Shown one piece after another: positions 42,896 to 50,432 of a stretch of DNA of 64,000 nucleotides. The stretch spans positions 62,001-126,000 of the forward strand of contig NZ_RCWA01000004.1 of the NCBI RefSeq assembly GCF_018448905.1. Direction: 5' to 3'. The notes below the pieces were generated by a model. The model was not told where the DNA came from and did no database searches. It was given only the letters and a program-made list of their open reading frames with translations. Position 1 is the first letter of the stretch. Each line of letters starts with the position of its first letter. This stretch comes from Photorhabdus heterorhabditis (GTDB taxonomy: Bacteria > Pseudomonadota > Gammaproteobacteria > Enterobacterales > Enterobacteriaceae). The position numbers were made by a program, and so were the translations under genes.

Positions 42896-43768
42896 CTAGC
42901 CATTTGGATCAATATCATCAAGGAGGTGACTGAATTCACTGAAATCAACGAATGTTTCGGGGGTTGGTCCCAGACGTTTGCCTATATCCAGAGATGTCAT
43001 AGCGGTTAGATCTTCTTTTTCCAATTTGAAATTGAATATCTCAAAGTTCTCTTTAATTCTTGAGAGCGTGGCTGATTTTGGGATCACAATCATACCGTTA
43101 TCAATGTGCCAGCGGAGAACGATCTGAGCTGGTGTTTTACCGTACTTTTGTGCCAGATGTTGAACCAGTTGATCATCAAATACGTTTTCACCACCTTGTG
43201 CCAAAGGACTCCAGGATTCGGTAACGATATGATGTGTGGCATTCCAGGCATGAAGTTGACGCTGCTGGAGCATCGGATGTAGCTCAATCTGATTAATAAC
43301 AGGATGAACACCAGTTTCATTGATCAGCCGCTGGATGTGCTCAGGCTGGAAATTAGAAACACCGATACTACGGATAAGCCCCTCTTTTTGTAATTCAATT
43401 AATTGCTGCCAGGCACCGACATATTGATCCTGCGGTGGTGCTGGCCAGTGAATGAGATAAAGGTCGACATAATCGAGTTGTAATTTTTCTAAACTTTCTG
43501 CTAGCGCAGCCCGGACATCATTATGTCTGTCATTCCACAATTTGGTTGTGACAAAGATATCTTCGCGGGGAATGTCTGTTTCTTGTAGTGCCTTACCTAC
43601 CCCTTTCTCATTATTGTAAATAGCGGCGGTGTCAATTGCTCGATAACCTACATCTAGGGCGGCGTGAATTGCTGTCACTACTTGCTGGTTATCTGCGGCC
43701 CATGAACCCAGTCCCAATTGTGGCATATGGTTTCCGTCAGCAAGTCTAATGATAGGTTGATTATCCAT
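42896..43768 (-). CDS. dkgA: Aldo-keto reductase, 2,5-diketo-D-gluconate reductase A type
   Basis: 290-residue NADPH-dependent AKR5-type enzyme; E. coli DkgA also reduces methylglyoxal and beta-keto esters. Catalytic tetrad residues lie in DTAAIYNNE (Asp, Tyr), TTKLWND (Lys) and LIHWPAP (His). The coenzyme motif VIPKSATLSRIKEN is present. The C-terminus is about 15 residues longer than in E. coli. yghB follows upstream, the same neighbourhood as dkgA-yghB in E. coli. Confidence 0.92.
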   Translation of the reverse strand: MDNQPIIRLADGNHMPQLGLGSWAADNQQVVTAIHAALDVGYRAIDTAAIYNNEKGVGKALQETDIPREDIFVTTKLWNDRHNDVRAALAESLEKLQLDYVDLYLIHWPAPPQDQYVGAWQQLIELQKEGLIRSIGVSNFQPEHIQRLINETGVHPVINQIELHPMLQQRQLHAWNATHHIVTESWSPLAQGGENVFDDQLVQHLAQKYGKTPAQIVLRWHIDNGMIVIPKSATLSRIKENFEIFNFKLEKEDLTAMTSLDIGKRLGPTPETFVDFSEFSHLLDDIDPNG

Positions 43769-43789
43769 TACTACCTCCTATAAAAAAGA

Positions 43790-43881
43790 TATACCTGTTA
43801 TCTTTCAAGTTGCCTCTTGGTTGGATGCGTTCACTTACCCCAACTTGCCATCGCGATCCATCTTGAAATCTATTGGGTATA
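43790..43881. repeat. ERIC element with a 35-bp internal deletion (92 bp)
   Basis: Both ends are typical (TATACCTGTTATCTTTCAAG and TTGAAATCTATTGGGTATA), but the central arm with the CCCGGG core is gone. It begins 21 bp upstream of the dkgA start codon and so sits in its promoter or leader. Confidence 0.85.
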
Positions 43882-44128
43882 GACAGTTAAAATATCAGCT
43901 AAAATGTATCGTTATAAATAATGATGGTTGATATTAAGTTGATATTCAGAATAGTTGAAGAAAGTAATACAAGTGGCGTGATCTAAACCATATATTGATA
44001 TTGTGGAACATCAACACAGAAACATCATTCGATAACTGAGCTGAAGTCCACATACGATTGGTTCGCAAACTTTCTAACTTGAAGTTAAGGATAAAAACCC
44101 TGTTGCGGTTTGTAAACCATGATGACTT

Positions 44129-44800
44129 TTATTTACGTTTTACCGTAGAGGCCCTGCGGTGGCGCCAATACATCAATAGAGATGCACCTAAGCCACTTAA
44201 CAACAGCACGATAGGTAAAATCACCAGAATGTTCATGACTAGATCCTGATGGTTTTTAATAAACGGGATCTGATTGAGAAGATAGCCGAAACCAACCACG
44301 GTAATGACCCATAATAAACCACTTAGCCAATTAAAAATTTGAAAACGTTTACTGTTGAGGCCAGATATACCTGCAAGTATAGGCAATAGAGTTCGGACAA
44401 AAGCTAAAAAACGGCCAAGTAGCAGAGCAGCCAGACCATGCTTGAAAAATAGCATATTAGCCCGTTGGTGGTACTGAATGGGAAGTTGTGCTAACCAACC
44501 CTTAACCCGTTTAGTATCACCAAGCCATTGCCCTTGAAGATAACCGAGCCAACAACCGATACTTGCCGCGGCTGTCAATATGAAAACGGTTGGGATAAAA
44601 CTCATTACCCCTTTGGCAATCAACGCACCGGTTAGGATTAATAATGTATCACCGGGTAGAAAAGCTGCGGGTAATAAGCCATTTTCCAGAACCAGTGTCA
44701 TGAACAGAATGCCATAGATAATCCAGAGAATATCAGGGTTGGCAAGTTTAGAAAAATCATGCTGCCATAATGCCCGCATAATCTCGTGTAGCACTTCCAT
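44129..44800 (-). CDS. yghB: DedA-family membrane protein YghB
   Basis: 223-residue inner-membrane protein of the DedA/SNARE-associated family; YghB and YqjA are redundant in E. coli for division, proton-motive force and possibly undecaprenyl-phosphate or lipid flipping. Key motifs are [17 protein letters not shown] (Glu and Asp of the family) and [19 protein letters not shown] (essential Arg). Four to six membrane segments. Proximity to dkgA supports YghB over YqjA. Confidence 0.92.
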   Translation of the reverse strand: MEVLHEIMRALWQHDFSKLANPDILWIIYGILFMTLVLENGLLPAAFLPGDTLLILTGALIAKGVMSFIPTVFILTAAASIGCWLGYLQGQWLGDTKRVKGWLAQLPIQYHQRANMLFFKHGLAALLLGRFLAFVRTLLPILAGISGLNSKRFQIFNWLSGLLWVITVVGFGYLLNQIPFIKNHQDLVMNILVILPIVLLLSGLGASLLMYWRHRRASTVKRK

Positions 44801-44824
44801 TATTTATATTTATCCTGTGACTGT

Positions 44825-44948
44825 TATACCCTTCATCCTTCAAATTGCTGCTTTGTTGGCTGCTTTCACTTACCAGTCACATCGTTATCTATGCTCCTAG
44901 GATGCGTTCACTTGCCGCCGCGCTGCAAATTGAAATCTATTGGGTATA
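44825..44948. repeat. ERIC element, diverged (124 bp)
   Basis: Starts TATACCCTTCATCC and ends TTGGGTATA with several substitutions in the core (CTCCTAGGATGCGTTC instead of CTCCCGGGGATTCGCTC). It lies upstream of yghB. The remainder of the gap to 45117 has no supportable gene. Confidence 0.85.
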
Positions 44949-45117
44949 AGTAAATTTATTTCATTTGCATATATAAAGTCAGTTTACCGTAAAATCTTAA
45001 CCATGGCTTGCTTGATCCTTGATGAATAGTTTTATTGGTTTACCACGACAGCTTTGACAAGAACCCAGAACAACATGAAAATTTATCTGCACATAAATAT
45101 AAAAATAATTAACTTAT

Positions 45118-45411
45118 CTACATATTGAATTCGTTCTTAAGACCTGCATATTCAGGTTCGTTTTTTAAATCGGCTGGTTCTTTAACTGAAACTTCAAAAC
45201 CATAACGCTTGCCAATGTAGTGTTCCAAACACGTTTTCATGGCCTGTAATTGATTACAGTTAAAGTTAACACCGCCGGAAAAGTCCAGATCTTCACTAAA
45301 ACGCGGAGCACCGTGACACAAACGCAGAGATGTGCCGCCTTGGAAAGTCAATTGATCTAACAGTCCATCAGTATCAAGGCCATAGAGAATATCGTAATGC
45401 AGTATTCCTTC
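45118..45411 (-). pseudogene. Fragment of an AbiEii/AbiGii-type nucleotidyltransferase toxin
   Basis: An open stretch of 97 codons bounded upstream by an in-frame stop (45412-45414) encodes the core of an AbiEii toxin: HYDILYGLDTDGLLDQLTF then QGGTSLRLCHGAPRFSEDLDF, the nucleotide-binding GG-T-S and the D-x-D metal site. Full-length members are near 250-300 residues, so both ends are missing. No AbiEi antitoxin was seen. It is a relic of a phage-defence or toxin-antitoxin locus. Confidence 0.78.
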
Positions 45412-45957
45412 TCAATAACTGGTCGCATATGGGAGCGTCCAGGTACCTACATTGCCAGTTCGGTAAGTTGGGTAAAATATCTTCCTGTTGGCGTTTAGTA
45501 TGATGCCGCGCGCGATAAATTTTACTCATTCGCGCAATAAATGAAACGGTAATTGCGTTTCATCTATTGAAAAGTTATTACATAACTAACCGTCATAGAT
45601 ATGATTGTAGTTTACCTAATTTACCCATTTTTCCTTTGAATCTGTAGTACGAGCCTGTAGGACAACTCGATATCGAGACATAACTTACTACCCGTTGCCT
45701 CAACATAATGTTTGAGGGAAGCCAGTTTCAAATCGCGACCAAGCTTCTTCATGTTAGAAACTGTGGATTAGTAATAACTTTGGGCTCTTCATTCGCCAGT
45801 ATTTGGTTGAGCACTCTTGCAATGCTTGGATTGGATCGCCTTTGCTTTGGACACGCGGTTTTTGCTTGTCAGTGGCCTGAAACATACTTCTCGCATATTT
45901 TCTCCTCGCTAGGCTTCAAATTCCTTCAATTCTTCATTTGCAATTTTGTGCGCAGTG
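45412..45957. other. Degenerate region without supportable gene
   Basis: About 550 bp between the AbiEii fragment and the duplicated cassette. Short frames on both strands are broken by stops. The 91-codon plus-strand frame at 45708-45983 has no ribosome site and no recognisable protein. It looks like eroded accessory DNA. Confidence 0.5.
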
Positions 45958-45973
45958 GTATAAAATTTTATAC
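45958..45973. promoter_or_regulatory. 16-bp perfect palindrome upstream of toxin copy 1
   Basis: GTATAAAATTTTATAC, 22 bp before the position of the lost toxin start codon. This is where a HigA-type antitoxin would be expected to bind to repress its own operon. The right cassette has only a weak trace of it (GCATACAATTAA at 47177-47188). Confidence 0.5.
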
Positions 45974-45994
45974 AACCAAATGAGGAAGGAAGCT

Positions 45995-46359
45995 ATAATA
46001 AAAATCAGGGGCGGTACTAGAGAAAGAAATTGTCTGTAATCGGTCCTTTTTGTGGAGATTTGTTAGCCTTTCCTTACAGATCGCACGTAAAGACGCAGGC
46101 TATCAGTTTCATAGAATACAGCATGGAATAGATCCTGAAGACTGGAAACCCTTTTTTGGCATCGGTTCTGGTGTAAAAGAAATGCGGCTAAGAGACAGTA
46201 TAGGTATTTATCGTATTATGTATGTTGTTAAATTTGATGAAGCTATTTTACATATTACATAGTTTTCAGAAGAAAACTTAACAAACGAATAAACAGGACA
46301 AGGATATCGCTAAAGTGCGATACAACGTAGTTATCCAGCATCGGGGAAATATCAAATGA
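45995..46359 (+). pseudogene. HigB-like toxin, inactivated copy
   Basis: Aligns along its length with the intact toxin at 47205-47564 but is destroyed. The ATG has become ATA (45995-45997), small indels disturb the first 60 bp, and one extra T near 46247 shifts the frame into an early stop (LHIT then TAG). Recognisable parts include KDAGYQFHRIQHGIDPEDW and IYRIMYVVKFDEA. Confidence 0.85.
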
Positions 46360-46694
46360 CCACTAAAATTGACACTGAAATTCGTAGGGTAACTCCAGCC
46401 GGACATAATATATTTTCTGAATTAGGTTTTACTGAGCAAGAAGCTCAGCAACTTCATACAACCTCTTTACAAGAAATAGAAAATACACTGCAAATTAAAG
46501 AACGGTTAATGGAAGAAATTACTTTATGGATTGTGGATGAAAAAATGAAACAAGCTGAAGTAGCAGAGGTATTACACATTTCTCGTCCAAGAGTATCTGA
46601 TGTTGTGAATAAAAAAGTAAATAAATTCACCATTGACGCATTGGTTAATATGTTAATCCGTATAGGGAAGCCTGTTCAGATTACGGTGGGTTAA
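46356..46694 (+). CDS. XRE-family antitoxin (HigA-like), copy 1
   Basis: 112-residue helix-turn-helix protein; the HTH is KQAEVAEVLHISRPRVSDVVNKK (about residues 66-88 in parts), followed by FTIDALVNMLIRIGKPVQITV. This is the HTH type paired with Gp49/HigB toxins. The reading frame is fully intact although its toxin is broken, so it may persist as an orphan antitoxin able to neutralise or cross-regulate the second copy. Confidence 0.86.
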   Translation: MTTKIDTEIRRVTPAGHNIFSELGFTEQEAQQLHTTSLQEIENTLQIKERLMEEITLWIVDEKMKQAEVAEVLHISRPRVSDVVNKKVNKFTIDALVNMLIRIGKPVQITVG

Positions 46695-46762
46695 GGCATA
46701 TATATTAACAATTCAAAATAGGAGGCACTTAGAATAGGTGCCTCTTGGTATTTCAAAATGAT

Positions 46763-46927
46763 TCAACCTTTCGGTTCAATACCACGTGCCAGCAGCTCTT
46801 TGCGCAAAATTCGTTTTATCCATGTTGCTAAAGATGTATCACCATCTTTCTTCATTTCTGCTTCAAGCTGGAGACGAAATTCCTCTGTTAACCTCATCGG
46901 AAATTGAGGAGATCTTTTATTTTGTAT
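46763..46927 (-). pseudogene. Ribbon-helix-helix protein, copy 1 (start codon lost)
   Basis: Codes the same 54-residue RHH-type protein as 47979-48143, but the start ATG is ATA here (46925-46927) and the second codon differs. The frame is open upstream to an apparent 109-residue product, but that extension runs through the promoter and operators and is not likely to be coding. It might still be started at an inner ATG (MRLTEEF). Confidence 0.65.
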
Positions 46928-46985
46928 TGACAAGGTATATACCCTATGATTTAATGCTACTGTATATACCAGTGTATATTCAAAG
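46927..46985 (+). promoter_or_regulatory. Sigma70 promoter with operator repeats, copy 1
   Basis: TTGACA (46927-46932), 17-bp spacer, TTTAAT (46950-46955). The palindrome GTATATAC occurs in the spacer (46935-46942) and again at 46962-46969; the latter pairs imperfectly with GTGTATA beyond it. Same design as copy 2. It faces the truncated icd frame. Confidence 0.65.
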
Positions 46986-47063
46986 AGTTTCAAAAACAAT
47001 GGAGCTTGGTAGTGTCTCACCACTAATCGGGTTTCTAACCACAACATTATTGGAGCTAATGCT

Positions 47064-47192
47064 ATGGCTAACGCTAATAGTAACATACGCACGCATTCAA
47101 AACGCTATACATTTATAACGTACCTTTCTTATCGATTGATAATCGAACTTCGCCAATTACACATGATTTCAGCATTGCATACAATTAAATAA
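47064..47192 (+). pseudogene. Icd-like gene, truncated copy 1
   Basis: Starts MANANSNIRTHSK like the intact gene at 48280 and keeps the RLII-L motif. It loses homology after the duplication breakpoint and stops after 42 residues, at the ribosome site of the next toxin gene. The conserved C-terminal Icd/Ash signature is missing. Confidence 0.65.
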
Positions 47193-47204
47193 GGAAGGAA
47201 AGCT

Positions 47205-47564
47205 ATGACGAAAATCAGGAGCGGTACAGAGAAAGAAATTGCCTGGATTGGCTCTTCTTATGAAGACTTGTTAGCCTTTCCTATAGATACACGTAAAGAC
47301 GCAGGCTATCAGCTTCACAGAATACAGCGTGGAATAGATCCTGAAGACTGGAAACCCTTTTCTGACATCGGTTCTGGCGTAAAAGAAATACGGCTAAGAG
47401 ACAGTACAGGTATTTATCGCATTATGTATGTTGCTAAATTTGATGAAGCTATTTACGTATTACATAGTTTTCAGAAGAAAACTCAACAGACGAATAAACA
47501 GGACAAGGATATCGCTAAAGTGCGATACAACGCAGTTATCCAGCAACGGAGAAATATCAAATGA
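47205..47564 (+). CDS. HigB/RelE-type toxin (Gp49-like family), intact copy
   Basis: 119-residue basic protein with a strong ribosome site (AAGGAAGG). The family core reads KDAGYQLHRIQRGIDPEDW, then GSGVKEIRLRDSTGIYRIMYVAKFDEAIYVLHSFQKKT. This is the phage-derived Gp49-like/HigB fold, in which members cut mRNA on the ribosome. The stop overlaps the antitoxin start by ATGA. Toxin-first order is typical of HigBA. Confidence 0.9.
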   Translation: MTKIRSGTEKEIAWIGSSYEDLLAFPIDTRKDAGYQLHRIQRGIDPEDWKPFSDIGSGVKEIRLRDSTGIYRIMYVAKFDEAIYVLHSFQKKTQQTNKQDKDIAKVRYNAVIQQRRNIK

Positions 47565-47899
47565 CCACTAAAATTGACACTGAAATTCGTAGGACAACTC
47601 CAGCCGGACATAATATATTTTCTGAATTAGGTTTTACTGAGCCAGAGGCTCAGCAACTTCATGCAATCTCTTTACGAGAAATAGAAAACACACGGCAAAT
47701 CAAAGAATGGTTAATAGGAGAAATTACCTTATGGATTGTAGATAAAAAAATAAAACAAACTGAGGTAGCAATAGTGTTGCACATTTCTCGTCCAAGAGTA
47801 TCTGATGTTGTGAATAAAAAAGTAAATAAATTCACCATTGACGCATTGGTTAATATGTTAACCCATATAGGGAAACCTGTTCAGATTACGATAGGTTAA
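47561..47899 (+). CDS. XRE-family antitoxin (HigA-like), copy 2
   Basis: 112 residues, about 80% or more identical by eye to copy 1. The HTH is KQTEVAIVLHISRPRVSDVV. It overlaps the toxin gene by 4 bp and is expected to bind and block it and to repress the operon. Confidence 0.9.
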   Translation: MTTKIDTEIRRTTPAGHNIFSELGFTEPEAQQLHAISLREIENTRQIKEWLIGEITLWIVDKKIKQTEVAIVLHISRPRVSDVVNKKVNKFTIDALVNMLTHIGKPVQITIG

Positions 47900-47978
47900 G
47901 ACACACATATTAAAGTCATTAGGACAATTTAAAATAAGAGGCACTTAGAATGGGTGCCTCTTGGTATTTTAAAATGAT

Positions 47979-48143
47979 TCAACCTTTCGGTTCAATACCA
48001 CGTGCCAGCAGCTCTTTACGCAAAATTCGTTTTATCCATGTTGCCAAAGACGTATCACCATCTTTCTTCATTTCCGCTTCGAGCTGGAGACGAAATTCCT
48101 CTGTTAATCTCATCGGAAATTGAGGAGATCTTTTATTTGGCAT
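47979..48143 (-). CDS. Small ribbon-helix-helix DNA-binding protein (Arc/CopG-like)
   Basis: 54 residues beginning MPNKRSPQFPMRL. One beta strand (SPQFPMRL) and two helices (TEEFRLQLEAEMKKDG and TSLATWIKRILRKEL) form the RHH pattern of Arc-like repressors. The frame is open upstream as far as 48302, but the ATG at 48143 is the sensible start because the extension crosses the promoter. The gene is divergent from icd, with palindromic operators between them, so it is likely the repressor of that promoter and of itself. Confidence 0.75.
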   Translation of the reverse strand: MPNKRSPQFPMRLTEEFRLQLEAEMKKDGDTSLATWIKRILRKELLARGIEPKG

Positions 48144-48194
48144 TGACAAGGTATATACCCCATGATTTAATGTTACTGTATACACCAGTGTATA
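48143..48194 (+). promoter_or_regulatory. Strong sigma70 promoter with two palindromic operators
   Basis: Perfect -35 TTGACA (48143-48148), 17-bp spacer, -10 TTTAAT (48166-48171). Operator 1 GTATATAC (48151-48158) lies in the spacer. Operator 2 TATACAC-CA-GTGTATA (48179-48194) is a perfect inverted repeat over the expected start site. A repressor bound to either would block RNA polymerase. The best candidate repressor is the RHH protein encoded just upstream on the other strand. Confidence 0.72.
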
Positions 48195-48279
48195 TTCAAA
48201 GGGTTTCAAAAACAACGGAGCCCGGTAGTGTCTCACCACTAACCGGGCTTCTGACCACAACATTATTGGAGCTAATGCT

Positions 48280-48486
48280 ATGGCTAACGCTAATAGTAAC
48301 ATACGCGCGCATTCAAAGCCCTATATATTTATTAACGTCTGTTCTAACCGACTGATAATCAAACTTCTCCCATTACGCATGATTTCAATGTTAGCTACCA
48401 CGGAAATAGAAGCTTGTATTCTGCTCGCAGGCTTTCCTTTGGTATTTGCCTCATGCAAACCACTGGAGGAACTGAACCATGCTTAA
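48280..48486 (+). CDS. Icd-like host cell division inhibitor / Ash-type phage protein
   Basis: 68 residues. The N-terminus (MANANSNIRAHSKPYIFI) and the C-terminal signature ATTEIEACILLAGFPLVFAS followed by a motif ending NHA resemble the Icd-like/Ash family of P1- and P4-type elements, whose prototype inhibits host division. The family call comes from remembered motif likeness and is moderately sure. It overlaps the next gene by 8 bp and is downstream of the operator-controlled promoter. Confidence 0.6.
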   Translation: MANANSNIRAHSKPYIFINVCSNRLIIKLLPLRMISMLATTEIEACILLAGFPLVFASCKPLEELNHA

Positions 48487-48826
48487 TACTAAGAATATTA
48501 AGAATACTGCGGACATTGAGAATTACTGTGATATCTTCTATTCCGACATGGCGAATGTTGTGTCAGTACTGGATACGGCGGATATGAGTGAACAAGATAT
48601 TGAACTACTGGAAGAAGCCTGCGAAGCTAACAGTGCTGGACTCTGTCATGGGTTACATTTTCTGGGAGATACTCTTGTTACTTTTGCCGCTAATGACGTG
48701 GTCGAATTCACCCCAGAAAGTCTTTGTCAGTTAGGCCATTGTCTGGCTGCTATCAGCTCACTATTGCCGATGTTGTTTACTCTGTATCAGAAAGCCAATA
48801 AAGAAACTCAGTTACGCAACCTTTAA
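48479..48826 (+). CDS. Uncharacterised 115-residue protein coupled to the Icd-like gene
   Basis: An acidic, helical protein (ADMSEQDIELLEEACEANSA, CHGLHFLGDTLV) with a more hydrophobic C-terminal third (LAAISSLLPMLFTLYQK). I do not recognise a family. GGAGG precedes the start, which lies inside the end of the Icd-like gene, so the two are translated together. Probably an accessory gene of a phage or satellite. Confidence 0.7.
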   Translation: MLNTKNIKNTADIENYCDIFYSDMANVVSVLDTADMSEQDIELLEEACEANSAGLCHGLHFLGDTLVTFAANDVVEFTPESLCQLGHCLAAISSLLPMLFTLYQKANKETQLRNL

Positions 48827-49000
48827 CTCGGAAATGGCCTAAACGCTCATTATGCTAATCTCATCCACTTGTAATCCCATGATCTACAAGTGGATGCTAT
48901 CCACGTACATCTTATACTGCTTTGGAATCATCCCCGATATAGTCCGTAACTGTACGGAATTGGTTACCGTATCAGAAATAAGAATAGGGCCATTGATCCC

Positions 49001-49453
49001 TTATTCCGTAATTCTAGGTTTTTCGGGCCAATAAATATCTGTCGCTAAGCTAGCATCAACACGGTTCAGCAATACTCTATATTTTTTCAAAGCGGTCAAC
49101 CGAGAATGTTCCTCATCACTCGCCATCCCCAAATCTACAGCATCTTGTAACGGAGCTATCTGTTTACTTACAGTGAACATGAGTTGCTGTTTCTTATGTT
49201 CTGCTTGTTGCTGCTGTTCCTGCCTGAGTTTTATCACACTGCTTTCTGATATTATCCATTTTTCACCATCGTATTTATGATAAACGGACGGAGCACGTTC
49301 AGTAAGCACTGGATAACCCTCTTTATTACTGACAATTGACAAACCGTGTGACTGCCCTGTAAGTAATTCATTGTGTTTCTCTGCGGTTATTTCAACGCAT
49401 TCTTCATGAGCTTCACTATAAAAAGCGCCTTCTTTTCTGGAGAAATAAACCAT
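49001..49453 (-). CDS. Tail fibre assembly protein (Tfa family)
   Basis: 150-residue chaperone that helps fold and attach the fibre tip. The C-terminal part (MASDEEHSRLTALKKYRVLLNRVD, ending in WPEKP) is the typical Tfa/Caudo_TAP signature; a Gln-rich coil precedes it. It follows the fibre gene directly (0-bp gap), the usual H-G order of P2-like phages. Confidence 0.92.
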   Translation of the reverse strand: MVYFSRKEGAFYSEAHEECVEITAEKHNELLTGQSHGLSIVSNKEGYPVLTERAPSVYHKYDGEKWIISESSVIKLRQEQQQQAEHKKQQLMFTVSKQIAPLQDAVDLGMASDEEHSRLTALKKYRVLLNRVDASLATDIYWPEKPRITE

Positions 49454-50431
49454 TTATACCCCCCAAAATAATATATGAACAACTTTGCCTGGATTCTCAT
49501 TGTTGTTGGGAGTGCCAGCTTGATATTCAAACGTCGATAATGTTGCATTACGTACTAATGTATGACCTGTTGATGTATTTATACTCGACATGCTTGCGAC
49601 ATAGCCAATAAACTGATTTTTAAAAGAAATTGGATAATTGATTTTTACCCATGACTGTTGGTTTGATGCAACTTTAACCCATTGAATAATTATTCCCGTA
49701 TCCCCACATTGCCACCAGCCATTTTCAGATTTTATAGCTGCGTTTTGCAATGCGAGCGTACCGCTTCGCTCAGGTATTAATATATTATAACGTCGCTGAT
49801 TGTTTGGATCGTTAGAATAAATATGTAACAATTTTCCTTCCGAACCATTAATTCCTACCATATACCCATCTTTCGATTTGAAACGTAGCTCAGGAAAGGG
49901 AGTTTTACTATCAATTAATAAACTACCAACGGTTGCGGTCTTATCGCTAGAAATACGCAAGAAAGTATTATCGCTCTCAGATTTAGCATAACTTCCCACA
50001 TCCCCGGCATTCAATGAAATATCAAATGACAACGCTTTTCCATTCACTTTACGAATGGATGGTACTCGGCTATTAGCGTTGTTATTTGCAGCTACAGCAC
50101 TTTGATTCGCCGTATTCGTCAGTGATTGCACAAATGCTGTTGTTGCAATCTGAGTATTATTAGCGTTTTTAGCCGGTGTGGGGGCGGTTGGTGTTCCTGT
50201 GAAAATGGGACTGTCTTTCGGTGCATACTGAGTATGCGGGTCTTTCGCTTCGGTGTGTTCTTTCAGCTCATTCCCATTTTGTTCTAGTTTCTGTTTAAGA
50301 TAGTTTGTGCGGTTGACCAACTGTTTAGCCTGCCGATTGGAAATACCATCAGGCCCACCTAACACGGGGTCTGAGGTTTCTATTTGATACACGCCCTCTG
50401 ACCACTGTGGGGTTTCCGGCAAATTAGCCAT
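49454..50431 (-). CDS. Tail fibre protein
   Basis: 325 residues from MANLPETPQWSEGVYQIE. The N-terminal baseplate-attachment part carries GGPDGISNRQAKQLVNRTNYL, a middle phage-fibre repeat reads FTGTPTAPTPAKNANNTQIATTAFVQ, and the C-terminal domain (GWWQCGDTGIIIQWVKV) is probably the receptor tip. The frame is open 88 codons upstream over gpI, but that is not coding. It is short for a P2 gpH (669 residues), so the fibre is compact. Confidence 0.88.
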   Translation of the reverse strand: MANLPETPQWSEGVYQIETSDPVLGGPDGISNRQAKQLVNRTNYLKQKLEQNGNELKEHTEAKDPHTQYAPKDSPIFTGTPTAPTPAKNANNTQIATTAFVQSLTNTANQSAVAANNNANSRVPSIRKVNGKALSFDISLNAGDVGSYAKSESDNTFLRISSDKTATVGSLLIDSKTPFPELRFKSKDGYMVGINGSEGKLLHIYSNDPNNQRRYNILIPERSGTLALQNAAIKSENGWWQCGDTGIIIQWVKVASNQQSWVKINYPISFKNQFIGYVASMSSINTSTGHTLVRNATLSTFEYQAGTPNNNENPGKVVHILFWGV

Positions 50432-50432
50432 T

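Larger units (their letters stand above)
45971..47171. repeat. Tandem duplication, left unit (about 1.2 kb)
   Basis: Direct repeat of 47180-48387: the same gene order (toxin, antitoxin, minus-strand RHH gene, operator-promoter, start of icd) with high identity and scattered substitutions and indels. The right breakpoint lies just after CATGATTTCA, where the icd frame of this unit leaves the homology. Confidence 0.88.
47180..48387. repeat. Tandem duplication, right unit (about 1.2 kb)
   Basis: Direct repeat partner of 45971-47171, offset by about 1205-1216 bp. All its genes are intact, so this is the functional copy; the unique sequence after 48387 contains the rest of icd and the next gene. 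Confidence 0.88.

Noticed and set aside
45708-45983. 91-codon plus-strand frame upstream of the cassette
   Set aside because: No start signal and no family; overlaps the palindrome and eroded DNA.
46928-47092. N-terminal extension giving a 109-residue minus-strand protein (and the 107-residue version at 48144-48302)
   Set aside because: The extension crosses the promoter and operators, and the ATG at 48143 gives a complete RHH protein; the hydrophobic start MRMLLLALAIALAP is an artefact of antisense icd sequence.
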